Part shown: positions 42,901 to 53,300 of the stretch, piece by piece
Layout of the letters: each line of letters begins with the position of its first letter
Position numbering within the stretch: the first letter of the stretch is position 1
Origin: Agapetus fuscipes
Taxonomy: Eukaryota > Arthropoda > Insecta > Trichoptera > Glossosomatidae
Length of the DNA: 64,000 nucleotides
Assembly: GCA_951799405.1 (NCBI GenBank)
Contig: OX637339.1
Coordinates: forward strand, 12,710,001 to 12,774,000
Reading direction: 5' to 3'
Made by a program: the position numbers and the translations under genes
Notes under the pieces: generated by a model
What the model was told of the DNA's origin: nothing
Databases searched by the model: none
The model's input: the letters and a program-made list of their open reading frames with translations, nothing else

Positions 42901-45093
42901 ATTGGCAATACGTAATCAGGTCCACACATAAATCCACATACACAAAATTGTAAAGTTACACTGCTGTGTTGCTAGGAAAAAAGAAAAACAAATATTTTGT
43001 AATGTGTCCCCACTTCAACTGAAAGTGGTTGGTGGTAGGCCGGCCCGTAAAAATAAATAGGTCCCGAATCGCCACATGCGACCCCTTCGGGGATAACGCA
43101 GGCAAGAAGTTACACGATATGTGTAGCTTAGTTGCGTTTTTTTTTTTTTTTTGCGTCGCTTAAAACTGTAGTGTGATGCTTGAAAATAGTTTTTAAATTT
43201 AAATTTGTGTGAAGTCTAACTTACAGATGATCTATTTGAAAAAAGGATGTAAATAAGTTATTTAAAAATTTCAAGGCATTTTAAAAAGTACAAATACAGT
43301 CAAACTTGGTTATAATAGCACAAAGGGAACAAGCACATTTTCTGTTTATGGCTGTTACTCATTATAAATGTGAGTAGGTCAAAAAAGTACCTACCTACTT
43401 TAATCTAAGTTGCGAAGATATTGTAATGTTTTTGGTTCGAACAGTCTATAAATTAAAACACACAGGTCTTCTTTCAGGATCTTTATTTACACTTAATTAA
43501 TTTTACAAATTTATATTTATTTTTAACTCTTTTGGTAACACAAATTTATTTTTCACAGTTTGGTATCGCTTACACTCTTCAATCAAAGCCAACTATCGCA
43601 CTCTCTCAGCACACTCAATTCTCCGCCTTATATACTTCACAGACAGTACTTTCCAGTGACTAATTTTGCCAGCACATTCCCGAATATTCTACCAAGTTCG
43701 AGACTACAAAAGGATCATTTAATTTCTAGATTTCTTAGGTCTATTGCTACCTACGGTGTACACCTATATTAACCCTTTGGCTGCGGCTGGCATGCATAGA
43801 TGTCATGACGTAACTTGCATACAGTGCGGCTGGCATCTATACATGTCATCGAAGTTCAAAGCTTTCCCTGACATCGGTGTTCAAATTTTTCAAACTTTTT
43901 TGTTGCTTACATTATAGGTACACTAATAAAATCTCATATTATACATATTTTGAAAATATTCTTTCTCAAATATTTCGTTAGAACAGATCGATCTCTTGTC
44001 CCGCGCGTGTGTACCAATGTTTATAAACAAAATCCAGGCAAGTATACTCTATTCAGATAGGTATAACTGTTTACGTTTTTTGTTTTTTTGTAAAATAACT
44101 AATACATTTTTCTCTTTAGTGACGAGTATTTAAGTGAGTAAAAAAATTGTTTAAAACCTAATGGATATAAAATCTAGTTATGGAATGTGCGTATAATATA
44201 TTTTTTTAAGTAGTATTGTTGTGATTTACTTGTTTTTATATAAAACAACAAGTGAAAACATGTGTTGAAAGTTTGTGATTTGTGTTCCTGGATAACTAAT
44301 AAATATACTTTTTCATAAATTTTGAAGTTTCATCAAGTAATTAAGGTAGGAAATCAATTTATGTGTAAAAAAATATCCTCAAAAAAGTATTCCGTTCTGG
44401 CGGTGCGTATGTAGCAAATAAATTCAGAATCGAAACGGTTAATCTACTTTTTACATAATGCTATAATAACTATTACTACCTACGATGTATAACTATATTA
44501 ATCTACTATTTACATTACAATATTTTGACATTTAAGACTCATATTTAATGCATGCCCACAAACAGACACGTGTAAGTTCGCGCTTACACACACTGCATGT
44601 GTACTTACAGAACAAACCCCCAAATCTCAAATAAACATATTAAGTATATCCTGCAACTTTTGCTGCCCTTCCCTGAAACAGTGATGACATCAGCAAAATG
44701 AAACAATTTTTACAGTAAGGGTGCTCAGCCCAATAGTCAGCCCTTAATAACTACAATACCTATAAGCAAAGGAACCAAATAATAATACCTGTACATTTAA
44801 CTTTAGGTACCTATACTAAAACTATTTTTTTTAAATCTATAAAACACGACCTAACAATTAGGTGAACATTTAAAATTGATAAGCCCTATCCCAGCCTTGG
44901 CCCCCAACATTGCAGATTAACCGCTATAATCATTTACTAAATCTATTAGTTTACTGCAATTTCTTACGGCCACTGAAGTACAGATCATAAACATTTCGGA
45001 ATAAGACATGTTTTCATCCTTATCCGAGAGAGAAATGGTGCCCGCAGACTGCAGGCAAGATCTGCATTGCAAATATAACCACTCCGGCTCCAT
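33924..45093 (-). CDS. ZAD-C2H2 zinc-finger gene 4, complete
   Basis: Nine exons: 44968-45093, 42605-42892, 41998-42114, 41491-41559, 40092-40210, 36587-36818, 36001-36198, 34790-34944 and 33924-34023, giving 467 residues with consistent phases. ZAD: QCRSCLQSAG in exon 1 and LCKICLYRLRDAF in exon 2, the latter fused to the acidic linker exon as in gene 3. Exons 3-4 are very Lys/Arg-rich. Fingers begin YFCDVCTFSTKSK and end ARNSSLHDHRKKKHN. Finger 2 ends HVKSC (Cys replaces His) and finger 3 is short, as in gene 3. Exon 5 ends AAAGG|GTATGT rather than the AAAAG|GT of other paralogs, keeping frame but changing Arg to Gly. Gene 3 follows in tandem. Most likely a nuclear DNA-binding protein. Confidence 0.88.
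34095..34395 (-). mobile_element. LINE fragment, family L1x, split by a MITE
   Basis: CCATTCGTAACTCC, TTTCCACTGTACATA and CCTTACTCATTTTACTGTCA on + match the L1x C-terminus at 38940-39060, interrupted at 34197-34342. Confidence 0.75.
34197..34342. mobile_element. Tc1/mariner-type MITE, TA target
   Basis: CAGGTCGCGTCATGTAAAAA and its reverse complement form 27-bp ends with one mismatch. TA on both sides. Removing it restores GTACATACCTTACTC, matching the uninterrupted LINE at about 39005. Confidence 0.92.
35008..35250. mobile_element. SINE S1 pieces, head-to-head
   Basis: A plus-strand piece (CCTTTACCAAAGACTAGTCA, CAGCCTTACAGCAGCTGGGT) is followed by a minus-strand piece (AAGCAAGACCCAGTTGCTGT). 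Confidence 0.6.
35465..35691. mobile_element. Pogo/Tigger-like MITE
   Basis: CAGTAATACCCC left and GTATTACTG right, flanked by TA. Only the outer nine bases match well. 227 bp. Confidence 0.6.
35808..35864. repeat. Perfect 25-bp hairpin
   Basis: Arms 35808-35832 and 35840-35864 are exact reverse complements around the loop TGCTCGG. ATTCATAAGAAT occurs both before the hairpin (about 35798) and at about 35940, possibly a target duplication for a 130-bp insertion. In an intron of gene 4. Confidence 0.85.
36466..36553 (-). repeat. Direct partial copy of gene 4 finger exon
   Basis: Same partial exon duplicate as in gene 3, with identical internal changes. The frame stays open from the exon through the intron into the copy, which repeats LQQLNQHIKWHNKDSRV. 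Confidence 0.87.
37120..38580. other. Intron 5 of gene 4, AT-rich
   Basis: No coding or clear transposon ends. A LINE tail (RQSSLKRHKKKK) lies just before at 37075-37120, and a short CGGAGATCTCCG palindrome near 38011. Confidence 0.4.
38575..39235 (-). mobile_element. LINE fragment, family L1x, diverged subfamily
   Basis: 209-residue open frame on the minus strand: SGILLPTLMYGSEVWTVND, KTLRDRVRNEWVKKECN, MRWFGHVERMNDDRLTK and KGRPRKVWSDQIGEI. It is the C-terminal part only; reverse transcriptase is missing. Confidence 0.85.
39240..40091. other. Intron sequence of gene 4, nothing recognised
   Basis: AT-rich, no repeat family identified. Confidence 0.4.
40490..40735 (+). repeat. Interspersed repeat family R3
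   Basis: Complete copy with TTATAGGTTGGTATGAGGCT and TTGCAACTTAGATTATAGAT. Confidence 0.75.
40870..40990 (+). mobile_element. Penelope-like 3' relic with decayed ribozyme
   Basis: TCTGCAGAAGACGTTGG, AACGTCAACGAAAC and AATAATGTAAGTTCTC. The core is broken by an insertion in CTGANGA. Confidence 0.55.
41030..41250 (+). repeat. Interspersed repeat family R3, diverged
   Basis: CATAATGGTTCACTTTGCTA and TTGTTTCAGGGAAGGTCGGC present, start truncated. Confidence 0.65.
42378..42496. mobile_element. Possible small MITE
   Basis: TATTTAGAGATAGCAAGCAA and TTGCTTTCTATCTTCAAATA are imperfect inverted ends; a related sequence lies at about 23701-23834. No target duplication certain. Confidence 0.4.
43010..43150 (+). 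mobile_element. SINE S2 3' fragment
   Basis: CCACTTCAACTGAAAGTGGT through TGTGTAGCTTAGTTGCG and a T run. Confidence 0.6.
43773..44438. mobile_element. piggyBac-like MITE, TTAA target
   Basis: TTAA flanks both ends (43769-43772, 44439-44442). Ends CCCTTTGGC and, inward from the right, CCGTTTCGA are related. The flank CTACCTACGGTGTACACCTA is repeated at about 44475-44500 in uninterrupted form, giving a local empty site. 666 bp. In intron 1 of gene 4. Confidence 0.75.
44528..44765 (-). repeat. Interspersed repeat family R3
   Basis: Reverse copy: AATGCATGCCCACAAACAGA, CTTCCCTGAAACAGTGATG. Confidence 0.7.
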
Positions 45094-45854
45094 TTGTATT
45101 TATTTTAATTTAACATTTTGTTGTACAAATTGCGAAGAAGTACGAAGATCAATAACAGTAAACATAACCTCAAAACGAGCTGTCAAATAAAGATTTCAAA
45201 ATAAAAGAGTTGCTATATGCAATATTTTCTCCCAGATATTGTTCACTGTATTTATGTACCTACCTATTATATATTATTTTAATTTGAATCACAGAAATAA
45301 ATGAAATATTTAAATCTTAATTTATAAGCTTCTTATAAAAAAATTACTGTTAATCTTAAATGATTATTTTCTTACTTCAGTTTTCTTTTTTTTTACTTAA
45401 CTTATTCTTTTGAAGGGGATGAATGAACAAATAGTTTCATGAAAAAGCCAAACAAAAATTGTATATCATCATGAAAGCAGGTTGCTAAACAAATTTACTA
45501 GCGTTCTGCTTTTTTTTGTGTTCAACAAGGACCTTAGTTACATAGACATTTGGAACATCCGTGCCGAAAACATTCAGATTCCATTGTCCAATAGTAAAAG
45601 ACACTTGTGTCGGTTAACATCAAAAGTGGATATATCCAGACTAAGCAATTTTTCACAAATAACACTTTTCTGAAACTGAGTATTGCCATTCAACTAAATT
45701 GTTATTTGGACTATATGTGAGTTTGACGTAGGTAATAAAAGTATTCTACGTTATTTGATTTGATCGATTCGACTTAGTATCCGTGTAAAACATATATATA
45801 ATTTGGATTTAACTCATTTTGATAAATCGGAATGGATTTAACTAGTTTTGATTA

Positions 45855-46968
45855 ATAATTAATTAAATAATACACTGTTTTAATTCACTAAAATTTTATT
45901 TTAAAAAAGTCAAACGTTTTCGCCTAAAAAGGCATCATCAGGACAATGACAATTACAAATCAAAATTAAAATTAAATTCACTTCTTCTTCATCTCCCTTC
46001 ACATTAAATAGACAATATAATTAGGTATAAATGTAAATTCAAATTAATAAAGATTTAAAAATATAAATGCTTAACCAAATTGTAAAATATAAAATAAAAT
46101 TGTAAATGTTAGGTATAAATTTAAAGTCAAATTAATAAAACCAATATAAATGTTTAACCAATATGGCAAACCAAATAGTAAAATTGTACAATGTATAGTA
46201 AATTGTAAAATGTTTAAGTATAAATTTACAGTCAAATTAAATAAAATTAAAATATAATTATCAACTAAAATTGTAAATTGTAAAAATAATTGTAAAGTTC
46301 ATAATATAAATTGTCAAATGTATAAATTAACCCATAAAATGTATAACCCAAATAACGAAAATATAATATAAATTGTTTAATGCATATATAAACTAAAAAG
46401 CATAATGACAATCAAAATTTCTTTAAATAAATTATTAAAGTTAATTATTACCTACTGTAACAATGGAGAGACATACGGAATCTGCACATTTATCAAGTTT
46501 GCACTCTTATTTTTATGGATTTCCAATGCTTCCAATGCCAAAAGTCTACTCACACTACACTCCGAATGCATTATCTCTACACTAGTAATGTCAAACGTAT
46601 GACCTTCACCAATGCAATGATCTGCCATCTCAGAGTGCGCGGATAGACCCCTGAACGCTCTGGAATGCTCTTTAATTCTTGTTTGTATAGATCTCCCTGT
46701 CTCTCCAATATATACAGCATCACACTGATTACAATTAATTTTATATACCCCCCCCAATTCAAGTCTATCAATTTTGTCTTTATTGTTAAATAATAATTTA
46801 TGTAAATTAAAGTTTGTATAGAAGGCCAAATTAAAATTATTTCTTAATATTTTCTGAATTTTATACGACAAATTATTATTAACAAATAGGCATTTTCGCC
46901 AGGAATCATTGTTGTTTTTAGTTATGATAGGATATATAAATTGTTTATAAAATTTTGATTAAATTAAA
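45855..46968 (-). mobile_element. Penelope-like element, second family, 5'-truncated
   Basis: Minus strand encodes the linker (YKIQKILRNNFNLAF) and a GIY-YIG domain (GVYKINCNQCDAVYIGETGR, then TRIKEHSRAF and HCIGEGHTF), stopping at 46452. The reverse transcriptase is missing. A hammerhead motif lies about 500 bp downstream. AGTTTTGATTA occurs on both sides (45844-45854, 46969-46979), a likely 11-bp target duplication. It is a different family from the copies at 599 and 5041. Confidence 0.8.
45909..45950 (-). ncRNA. Hammerhead ribozyme motif, second Penelope-like family
   Basis: Minus strand: GTC, CTGATGA, spare T, helix II GCC/GGC with loop TTTTTA, GAAA, ACGT as a minimal helix III, TT, then GAC pairing back with GTC. 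Confidence 0.65.
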
Positions 46969-48400
46969 AGTTTTGATTAAATTTATTCGTGGATTTAACC
47001 AGGTTTGATATAATCTGTCATTGAATGTCTGTGTCAGGGTTGTCACATTTAGGAAGTAAAAAATAAATAAAACTACTCGTTTTGAGTGTTACAAAAAATA
47101 TTTATTACAATTAAAATCTTAAGACCCCATAGAGCGAATATATGTCCAAAACGGTGTTCTGGGTTTTAAACGTAGGATTATGTTTACTTTTTTTTTTTAA
47201 ATCTGTTACTGTCTAATAAAGAATAAAATAAAGAAATGTATAATTTACAGATTGACAGTTTCCCAAAATGATAAAAGTTATTTGAATTCTGTCAAAATGA
47301 ACACAAACTTATGAAATATTACGAAATAATGCTATCTGGGTTCAATGAATAACATGAATTTGTTGAATGAAAGTATACAAAAAATATTTATGAATAGTAA
47401 GTTTATAAATCAAACTCAAAATTGACCACATTTTTTTTCGTGATAATGCATGTTGATTTAACAAAATACAATAAAAAAAACAGCTTCGAAATTTCCATAC
47501 AATAATTGTATGAAGAAAACGATGCTATAAAACCAGAAGGCAAGCGAAAAAAAGTCTAATAACGGGTGTATTCGTAGATAGTAAAACAGATTGGTGTAAT
47601 AACTGAGTTTTTAAAACATTAATTTGGCATGGCGGGCAGTTTGTGGCGTCCCTGTTGCAATCATGCATCTTTACAAAACAATCAAGACAAAGCGTGTTGT
47701 TTATTTACAGTTTTTCCTTCAATTTCGCCTTCTTTTTAGATGCTGTACAACTATTACGTTTCTTTGTTTTATCAGGAGTAGTTTTTGGTATTGAACTCAT
47801 TTCAAAACGACGAACAAATCAAAAGAATAAAAAAAAACTAGAGGAACAACTCGTTACACGACTACCGTTGAATGCAAACTGTCGACCATTTTGAAAAAAT
47901 GAGCCACCGTCATTGGCTGTAACGGATGTAGCCGAATTTGAAAAAAAGTTCCGAGTGGATGTAGCCGATTTTGATATAAAATCAAATTTCTTACAATAAT
48001 TACTATGGTATAACATTGGATTTTCCCATTTCTGAAATAAGTGTTCTATGTAAAACTAAACTTTTAATCGTGTTTTGACAAAAAACGTTTTTTTACCAAT
48101 TTTGGATTTAACCAATTCTGATATCCACCGACACACTTATTATCTTTTTCATCATGTACCTATATGACAGTCAGCTATGGTGCCCTGACAATTAATGGAC
48201 AGATAATTAATCTATTGAGATTTTATCGATCCGATGGAGAAACTTAGGGAGCTGCTGACTACAAACAGTTAAAAATTGTACATTGTGGAGGGAAAATGAT
48301 TAGGGTTATGTCTCGCAGTGGACAAGGGCTGGATTACAGAGCAGAAAAGCTATGTTTGAAAATGCTGAACTACTGGATGGCTCGGATCACTGAGCACCTC
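46969..48400. other. Intergenic, nothing coding recognised
   Basis: Short repeats of the form GGATTTAACNAGTTTTGAT flank the Penelope-like insertion. No Kelch-encoding exon found here on either strand. Confidence 0.4.
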
Positions 48401-48405
48401 CTGGG

Positions 48406-48750
48406 TTATTCCTTTTTATGTTCACTTTCTTTTCACCTCATACAATAAAAAAAAAACAAATTCATAAATTATTTTATTTCAAAATAATTGTCATCAATAG
48501 TCAATCATCATTGCATACATCACTGCTAATTATTTATATTGCGAAATTTCATGGAATGCCTTCCCATACCTGGGTTATTCCTTTTCATGTTCACTTTCTT
48601 TTCACCTCATTCAATAAAAAAAAAAACAAATTCATAAATTATTTTATTTCAATATAACTACTTAATTGTCATCAATTTAGTCAATCATCATTGCATGCAT
48701 CACTGCTAATTGTTTATATTGTGAAATTTCGAAGAATGCCTTCCCGCACA
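48406..48750. repeat. Tandem duplication of about 170 bp
   Basis: CTGGGTTATTCCTTTTNATG starts both units (about 48401 and 48571); both end with GAATGCCTTCCC. Several indels between units. Confidence 0.85.
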
Positions 48751-48879
48751 AGCTGAAAGCTGTGGAGAGTGCAAATGTTTTTTTTAAGTCAAATACAAAA
48801 ACATATCTGGTCAGTAAATGCTATGGCTCTGCAGTGCTCCTGCAGTCAATTTGCAAAAATAGTCTATTTTATATTAAAA

Positions 48880-49608
48880 TTATCTCTTTTTTGGAAATTT
48901 ACCTCGATTTCTCTTCTGATAAAAATATGTTTTCACAAGATCCACCAGTCTTGGTTTTGACAATTCTCTCTCCAAAGGTTTATGCTGAATCCATCCTGAG
49001 ATGATTCTAAAGAGTGTTTCTTCATTTCGAACAATCAGCCTCGGAGAATGAAGAAAAAACACCAACTCCTTCATCTCCAACTTTGCAAATTGGTTATTAT
49101 GTGAAACTTCTTCAAAATTTCTCCAAATAAATTCATTAGCCGAGTCCAGTAAAGTTTTAAAGCCACGTTTCAAAGCATGCCATCTTATTTCAATACAATT
49201 AGAAGCGTTCATCAGTCTTTTGAATACTTCAAAACACATCATTGTCACGTCAGGCATTTTTAAGTAATGCGAAACGTCTGCCAAAATTTCCACATTGTCC
49301 TTACGTATATCAATTTTACCCGTGTAGCAGTATTCGACGAGGGAAAGTAGAGATTGCTCGTGAATTTTGGGTTGATTCACGACAGCCCCGGCGGGGTGAC
49401 TTTTCATGAAAAGTTCTTTGAAATACCCGCTGACACCTGACAACACCAGCTTGTGTGCGGGAATTGTGAGTTTTTTATTCACAACCAAAATCACATCACA
49501 AAATTGTTCCTTTTGTTGGAATTCAAGCATCCTCGATGCTCTTTTCATATGTTCCTCATCGCTGTCACTGTGTTTCATTTCTCTTGTCAATTTTCTGTGA
49601 GAAGACAT
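48880..49608 (-). CDS. BTB-BACK domain protein, no Kelch repeats seen
   Basis: 242 residues. The BTB domain (about 20-135) has FCDVILVVNKKLTIPAHKLVLS and YCYTGKIDIRKDNVE; the BACK domain (about 140-235) has CFEVFKRLMNASNC, FIWRNFEEVS and NEETLFRIISGWIQH. This is the front half of a KLHL-type Cullin-3 substrate adaptor. The frame ends RNRGKFPKKR just after BACK, where GAAATCGAG|GTAAATTTC looks like a splice donor, so the coding may continue into exons I could not find before gene 4. Either a BTB-BACK-only protein or a truncated copy of a Kelch gene. Start ATG 49608 is the first in frame and puts BTB near the N-terminus as usual. Confidence 0.75.
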   Translation of the reverse strand: MSSHRKLTREMKHSDSDEEHMKRASRMLEFQQKEQFCDVILVVNKKLTIPAHKLVLSGVSGYFKELFMKSHPAGAVVNQPKIHEQSLLSLVEYCYTGKIDIRKDNVEILADVSHYLKMPDVTMMCFEVFKRLMNASNCIEIRWHALKRGFKTLLDSANEFIWRNFEEVSHNNQFAKLEMKELVFFLHSPRLIVRNEETLFRIISGWIQHKPLERELSKPRLVDLVKTYFYQKRNRGKFPKKR

Positions 49609-49609
49609 T

Positions 49610-50338
49610 GGTATTTCATATATTTTTTCACTTTTTTAAAACATTAATTCAAAATATAAACAGGTCTACAAACTTCTGCAATGAATTCAATTGCATTGAC
49701 ATTATTTTGTCCAAAATTCTGGGCACCTAATCTGTTTGAGGTAGATAACAAAAATATTGATAAACGACAATTTTGTTAAAATGTCACTTATCAGGTAGAC
49801 ATAATTTTGATTTCGTAAATTCTTATCCATTATATTGTATCTATATTACTTCCCATATTATATTATAAAACTTAAAGACAGGTAGGTAAAATAAATTAAA
49901 TGCAATATTTTTTTAACTACTTAAATGGCAATTTTCCTTTGGTTTATGTTCTTAATTTCAATTTTTATTTTTGTTATCAATTTTGTATTTAAATAAAAAA
50001 TAAATAAATAAAGAAGTCTGTTTATTGTAAAGACTACACTTTTTTTTTCTTATGAATGAAAAAAACAAATTAAACATAAATAAAAGACTAGACTCAACTA
50101 TAAGTATCACATTATCATTTGGAATGATTTTCAAATGAGTTGCATAGAATCAAAGCCGGCAATCTAGGATTTAAAAAAAAAGAGATTAATATTTCAAAAT
50201 ACAGAAAATGTATTTTTCTAATTTTCGTAAAAATCCTAGATTACAAACCTTAAGGACCCTATGCAAAAATACTTATGCATTTTGTAATGTAGCTCTATTT
50301 ATTACATAGTCTTTTTAAAGTTGGAGACAGTTTTTCTT
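49610..50338. other. Spacer between BTB gene and gene 5
   Basis: AT-rich; nothing recognised except AATAAA on the minus strand at about 50298-50303, likely the gene 5 polyadenylation signal. Confidence 0.45.
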
Positions 50339-53300
50339 TTAAATCAACGGCCCTGGAGTTAGCGTCAAATCAAGATGAAAAGATCCCTCCATATTTCTGC
50401 TACTTTGTATATTATGTTTCTTTTTTCTGTGATCGTATAAACTGTTGTTGCGGGCAAACCTGAAAAATACATGGATTCTAGATAATGGTCTTGGAAAAAA
50501 ATCTATAATTGCTAGGAAAACGGCAAAGAAATATGTTTTATTGGAGAGTTGCTCTCCGGAATCTGTTGCCATGGTCTATCAGAGCTGGGGCTTCTGAACG
50601 TTTTGCTTCTTGAGTATGAAGATTATGATGTTAATGAAACTGTTAGGAAAATGAGTTACAAAGCATGCGGAAGTTCAAATTCTGATTGACCACGGCAACA
50701 GATCGCGGAAAGCAACTCTCCAATGTCAACCGCCAAACTTATATTGAAGTTTAACTGTAGTATGCTTCGTCTCTAGTATAATATTTTTCTTTTTATGGAT
50801 AACGCCAAGACAGTGGTGTTTAGTTTGGAAACTAAGATTGTAAGCAATCCCAAGTTCACAGCAACCCTGCCAAGTGACGTCACATTTATTTTTCTCGATT
50901 TAAATGGTCAGGCTCCATTTGACTAGACTCTCAACAAATTTGCAAATAGATTTTTTTCTCAGTGGACATACGCCACACCTGTATGCGACTACAATCCTTA
51001 GCAAAATATTTATTTGCATTTTCCCTAGCAACCCGGCCACAATTTTTTGTCAATGGAAATTGTGTCGAATCCATTTTGATTCCATGGTGAAAACATTATC
51101 ATTTTTTTTCAGGAAATTACCTTTGATTACAAATGTTGCAAGAATAATTTTTGGTCTTGGAGTGGCTTATCTTATGTGTTGCCAGTGAATTCTTTCTAAC
51201 GAAGCATTTTCCACACTGGTCACACTCAAAAGTCCTTTTCCCCAAATGCGTCATCATGTGACTTGCAAGATCAGCCTAAAAAACATAAAAGATTTGTATT
51301 TATATGAGTATTTATATTTATTGTAGTAAATCAATGCCACCCGGTTTGGGGAAGTTTGGCAAGAGTTGCAAGGCACATGCAGCATGTGGCAAAAACTTAC
51401 ATGTATCTGCCTGCGGGCGTGCATTTAAAATAAGCCTTAAATGTCAATATTTCTTTGCATCTCAGATTATATATAGATCATCATTAAGGATAGAGGATCC
51501 AGTATTGCTAGTGCGAAGAATGCATTACCTTAGAATGGAAAGCTCTTGCACAATGGTCACACTTAAATTTCTTGTGTATGGTGTGCCTTGTCATGTGCGC
51601 ATTCAGTCCTGACTTGCCTACAAAGTTCTTCTGGCATATGGAGCATTTGTATAGCTGTCTGACGGCCTCGTGGATCTTGATGTGATCGCTGAGGGAACGA
51701 GCGTCAAAGAATGACTTGCTGCAAGTCTGTAACATAAAAATCATCATCATCACTGGCACCACAACCCACAGTGGGTCTTGGCCTTCTTGAATAATGCAGC
51801 CAGCTTTCCTCGCCCAAAGTCTTCTAAAGCCATCACCCTCTAGTGAAATTGACAACTAAAATTTCAAAAGTAAAAGAATTTGATAGTCAATTTAATACAC
51901 GCAGAACACATAGGCATCTTTCACACTTCTTCTTCTTCTTCTTCAATGGCCCTACAGCTTATATCGAGCCTTGGCCTCCATCAGCCTTCGCCTCCAACTT
52001 CTTCTGTCTACCGCTGCGGCTTTCCAGTCTGTCACCTGTAGTAGTTGGTTTGCGTCCTTCCTCACCTCATCCTCCTAACTCAGTCTAGTTCTGCCAACTC
52101 TTCTTTTCCCAACCGGATGTCCCTCAAGGACCCTTTTTGGTATCCGTGAAAATGGCATTCTCTGCACATGCCCGGCTTCTCTGCACATGCCCGGCCCATT
52201 TTAGCCAATTTAATTCATCATGCACAGAGAGTATGGGAGCCTCATAGATGTTTCACACTACGCTGACCAAATTCAAGCAGTTTATAATAAACAAAATAAA
52301 TTGTAAATAAACAATATGTTGACTGATAGGTTGGTACGAGGCTGACCACCCGTGCTGTAAAAATCGGTTCACTTTTGCCAATGCCACCCCGGTTCAGGGA
52401 ACGGCGGCAGGAGTTGCAAGGTTTATGTCCATGTGAGGTTTTCTTTATTTGTATGCACACATGCAGAATGTGTAGGCGCGAACCTACATGTGCCTGTCTG
52501 TAGGCATGCATTTCATATGAGCCTTAAATGCTTACATATCCTTGCAGCTTAGATTATAGATTATAGATTGATTGATACTGATTGTAATATGGTAGTATAG
52601 TATTTTGATGTATTTAATAGGTTTGATTTTTTGTGTGATGTACTATGTAAAAGCCTCTCTATGTTTGAACATGCAAACAGTCTGTTTCTGTGTACCTGGC
52701 ACGCATGCCTCCGCACCCTATCCCCCTTGCTGTGGCTCTTGAGATGCTGCTTGAGTTGATGTCTGGAGCAGAAGGCCTTGGCACACATGCTGCACTGGTG
52801 ACACTTCTGGCTGGAGTGTGTCAGGCGGTGTAGCTCTAGGCGCTTGTACACCTTGCCACACACCTCGCACACACACCCTCCACAACACTGCTTAGAGTGG
52901 ATGTCAAGGGATGCCTTACTGGGATACCTGACGGAAGAATAATAATATACAGTTAAAAAATTTTAATTGGATATTAGAAATTCCTTGACTTATAGGTACT
53001 TGACTTTTTGTATATTGTTGCTGACCCTGATGTATGGAAGCGAGTCATGGAGGGTGAATGAAAGAGAAGTAAATAAGGTATGCACCGTAGAAATGGCTCA
53101 TTTGAGAAGTATGACAGGAAAAACACTGAAAGATAGAGTGAGAAACGAATGGGTTCTGAATGAATGCGGAGTAAAAGAAAGCGTGAAAGTGAAAGTTCAA
53201 AGAAGTGTGATGTGATGGTTTGGACATATTGAAAGGATGAATGAAGACCGACTGACAAAAAGAGTGTATAAAGGGAATGTAATAGGTAAGCGTGGAAGGG

